NCBI GenBank assembly: GCA_946481315.1
Contig: CAMLMH010000008.1
Coordinates: 92,269-156,268, forward strand
Source: an uncultured Bacteriovorax sp.
GTDB taxonomy: Bacteria > Bdellovibrionota > Bacteriovoracia > Bacteriovoracales > Bacteriovoracaceae
Length of the DNA stretch: 64,000 nucleotides
Direction: 5' to 3'
A model generated the notes under the pieces. It saw nothing but the letters and a program-made list of their open reading frames with translations, had not been told where the DNA came from and made no database searches. Both the position numbers and the translations under genes were made by a program. This document shows positions 62,899 through 64,000 of this stretch, one piece after another. Numbering within the stretch: the first letter of the stretch is position 1; each line of letters begins with the position of its first letter.

Positions 62899-63726
62899 TC
62901 AATGAGATCTCTGAAGCCCACTCTGCCGGGTAGAAATCGTGTCCTGTGATTCCTGATTTTCGCGTGTTACCTGTAAAGCAAGATAGGCGCTCTGATTGGC
63001 TTCTCGGGCCAGTTCACGGATGCGGATTTTGTCCTCTGGGTATTGATCAATATAATTCAATGAATCTTTATAATCCCTGAGAGCACTCGAGAGAGTTAGA
63101 GGGGCCATATTCCGTCCGCCCTCAGCAATGGCCAGATTAAGATTGGTTTTAGCATCGTTTAAATGCTGACGTTTGATGGCTTCAACCTCCAGCTTCTGGT
63201 AAATGCCACTTAGGGTTTGACGGCTTTTTTCACTGTTTAATTTATCTTTTTCATTACGGGCCAGAACCATTTTTTTAAAAAGATTATCGACCCGAAAAAA
63301 AGTGTCATCGTAGTACGCGGCGGCACCTTCATTAATGGCCAGCTGCCTCGCTGTTAAAATTGTGCTGAATTTAGAGCGGTCTTTATGAGCTGATTCGCTG
63401 GCCAGACGGAGATAATTTCTGGCACTGGTTAATTGATGCTGTATTAAACTGTCAGGTTTTCCTTCACTGAGCGCCTTTTTTGCCTCGACAAAAAACCTGC
63501 TCGCGGATTCAAAATTTTGCGAAGATAAAAGATCTACATTTTGAGCACGGGCCAATGCCATTTCCTTATCGAGTATCTGGATGTCCTGCTCAGTTGTGAT
63601 CGTCTTCTCAGGAGCAGCTGTCTTTTCCTGTGAACTACAGCCAAGGTTAAAAACTAAACTTGCTGTAAAAAAAGAGAGAAGAAGAGATAACTGAATGAAC
63701 TTTAAATTTCTTATTTTCTGCTGCAT
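62899..63726 (-). CDS. Helical lipoprotein, DUF4398-like
   Basis: 275 residues. Lipobox FNLGC (Cys30). The mature part is almost all helix with heptad spacing (about 50-270), of the kind found in DUF4398/OmpA-partner lipoproteins that line the envelope (FESASRFFVEAKKALSEGKPD... LTSARNYLRLASESAHKD). Probably a periplasmic scaffold. ATG at 63726 with only a weak ribosome site. Confidence 0.75.
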   Translation of the reverse strand: MQQKIRNLKFIQLSLLLSFFTASLVFNLGCSSQEKTAAPEKTITTEQDIQILDKEMALARAQNVDLLSSQNFESASRFFVEAKKALSEGKPDSLIQHQLTSARNYLRLASESAHKDRSKFSTILTARQLAINEGAAAYYDDTFFRVDNLFKKMVLARNEKDKLNSEKSRQTLSGIYQKLEVEAIKRQHLNDAKTNLNLAIAEGGRNMAPLTLSSALRDYKDSLNYIDQYPEDKIRIRELAREANQSAYLALQVTRENQESQDTISTRQSGLQRSH

Positions 63727-63955
63727 ATTTTTTCTCACTGAAAACAGATAAGGCTCACACTTTAATAATCAAAAACGGGGCCATTCACAGAGCAGCTAAT
63801 CTGTGTCATATAAAAACAAGTTCCTCGGAAATTTCCGCAGCATTATTTCATCCACCCGTACAGGTGAATTTGCCTGTAGCTTAGCAAAATTTTCGTTTGC
63901 AACTTGTTGAAATCCACTTTTATTCCGCCTGCAGATTCTTAACGAAATTAAAACT

Positions 63956-63973
63956 GCCCCACTTGAGTGGGGC
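63956..63973 (-). terminator. Terminator of a gene beyond the right edge
   Basis: GCCCCACTTGAGTGGGGC, a perfect palindrome. Read on the minus strand it is followed by AGTTTT, so it should end a minus-strand gene starting past 64000. The 230 bases to its left hold no gene. Confidence 0.7.
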
Positions 63974-64000
63974 TGATTCAAAAAAAAGAATATTACTTCA

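Noticed and set aside
63796..63981. Minus-strand frame at the right end
   Set aside because: It runs through the terminator hairpin at 63956-63973 and has no ribosome site or family trait.

Overview
This window reads as chromosomal DNA from a Gram-negative, aerobic, moderately AT-leaning bacterium. My best guess is a Bdellovibrio-like organism (Bdellovibrionota, perhaps Bacteriovoracia). That guess is inference. It rests on the density of secreted and lipoprotein hydrolases, a small histone-fold protein, glyoxylate and 2-oxoglutarate metabolism with no sugar pathway in view, and many unrecognised secreted proteins. No 16S gene is present to confirm it. I saw no prophage, insertion sequence, CRISPR array or tRNA. 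One AT-rich, gene-poor stretch (about 27.3-29.0 kb) is the only clear compositional outlier.

Layout. 1-3.8 kb: sucA-sucB (2-oxoglutarate dehydrogenase), the latter cut by the left edge. 3.9-9.3 kb: a YchJ/methyltransferase/membrane-protein operon, an orphan gene and a DinG helicase with an exonuclease domain. 9.4-14.0 kb: BolA-monothiol glutaredoxin, a lone receiver protein, a CFI-box surface protein, a class IV aminotransferase and rpsD. 14.0-17.2 kb: a compact operon encoding a zinc-finger/histone-fold protein, RarD and a NadD-like protein, then a lipoprotein. 17.4-27.3 kb: DacB, DedA, a secreted metalloprotease, glutaminase, MscS, a degenerate receiver protein, and a TetR-controlled thiolase/hydrolase pair. 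29-35 kb: a large SDR, a sigma-54-type stress operon (BON, YflT-like), an HTTM protein and a sterol-desaturase-like protein. 35-45 kb: a CHASE sensor kinase, a secreted EEP nuclease, two phospholipase-D lipoproteins (one fused to an amidohydrolase) and an MFS pump. 45-53 kb: a membrane/LEA-like operon, then a RamB/ScfR-type regulator facing a fused malate synthase-isocitrate lyase, and NnrS. 53-64 kb: lytic transglycosylase, RcnR-DmeF nickel/cobalt efflux, RadD, M14 carboxypeptidase, an Ntn amidase, QueD, NorE/NorF-like subunits and lipoproteins.

The strongest unusual signals are four. First, a malate synthase-isocitrate lyase fusion (48822-51758) still carries a full Shine-Dalgarno and ATG at the join. 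Second, a zinc-finger histone (15665-16129). Third, a PLD-lamin-tail-amidohydrolase lipoprotein (38330-42223). Fourth, about a dozen genes have a -35/-10 promoter placed so that transcription would begin at or within two bases of the start codon, with no Shine-Dalgarno, which implies widespread leaderless mRNAs. Cell-wall, peptide, nucleic-acid and lipid hydrolases (DacB, lytic transglycosylase, M14, metalloprotease, PLDs, EEP nuclease, Ntn amidase) fit a life spent digesting other cells, but this cannot be proven from sequence.
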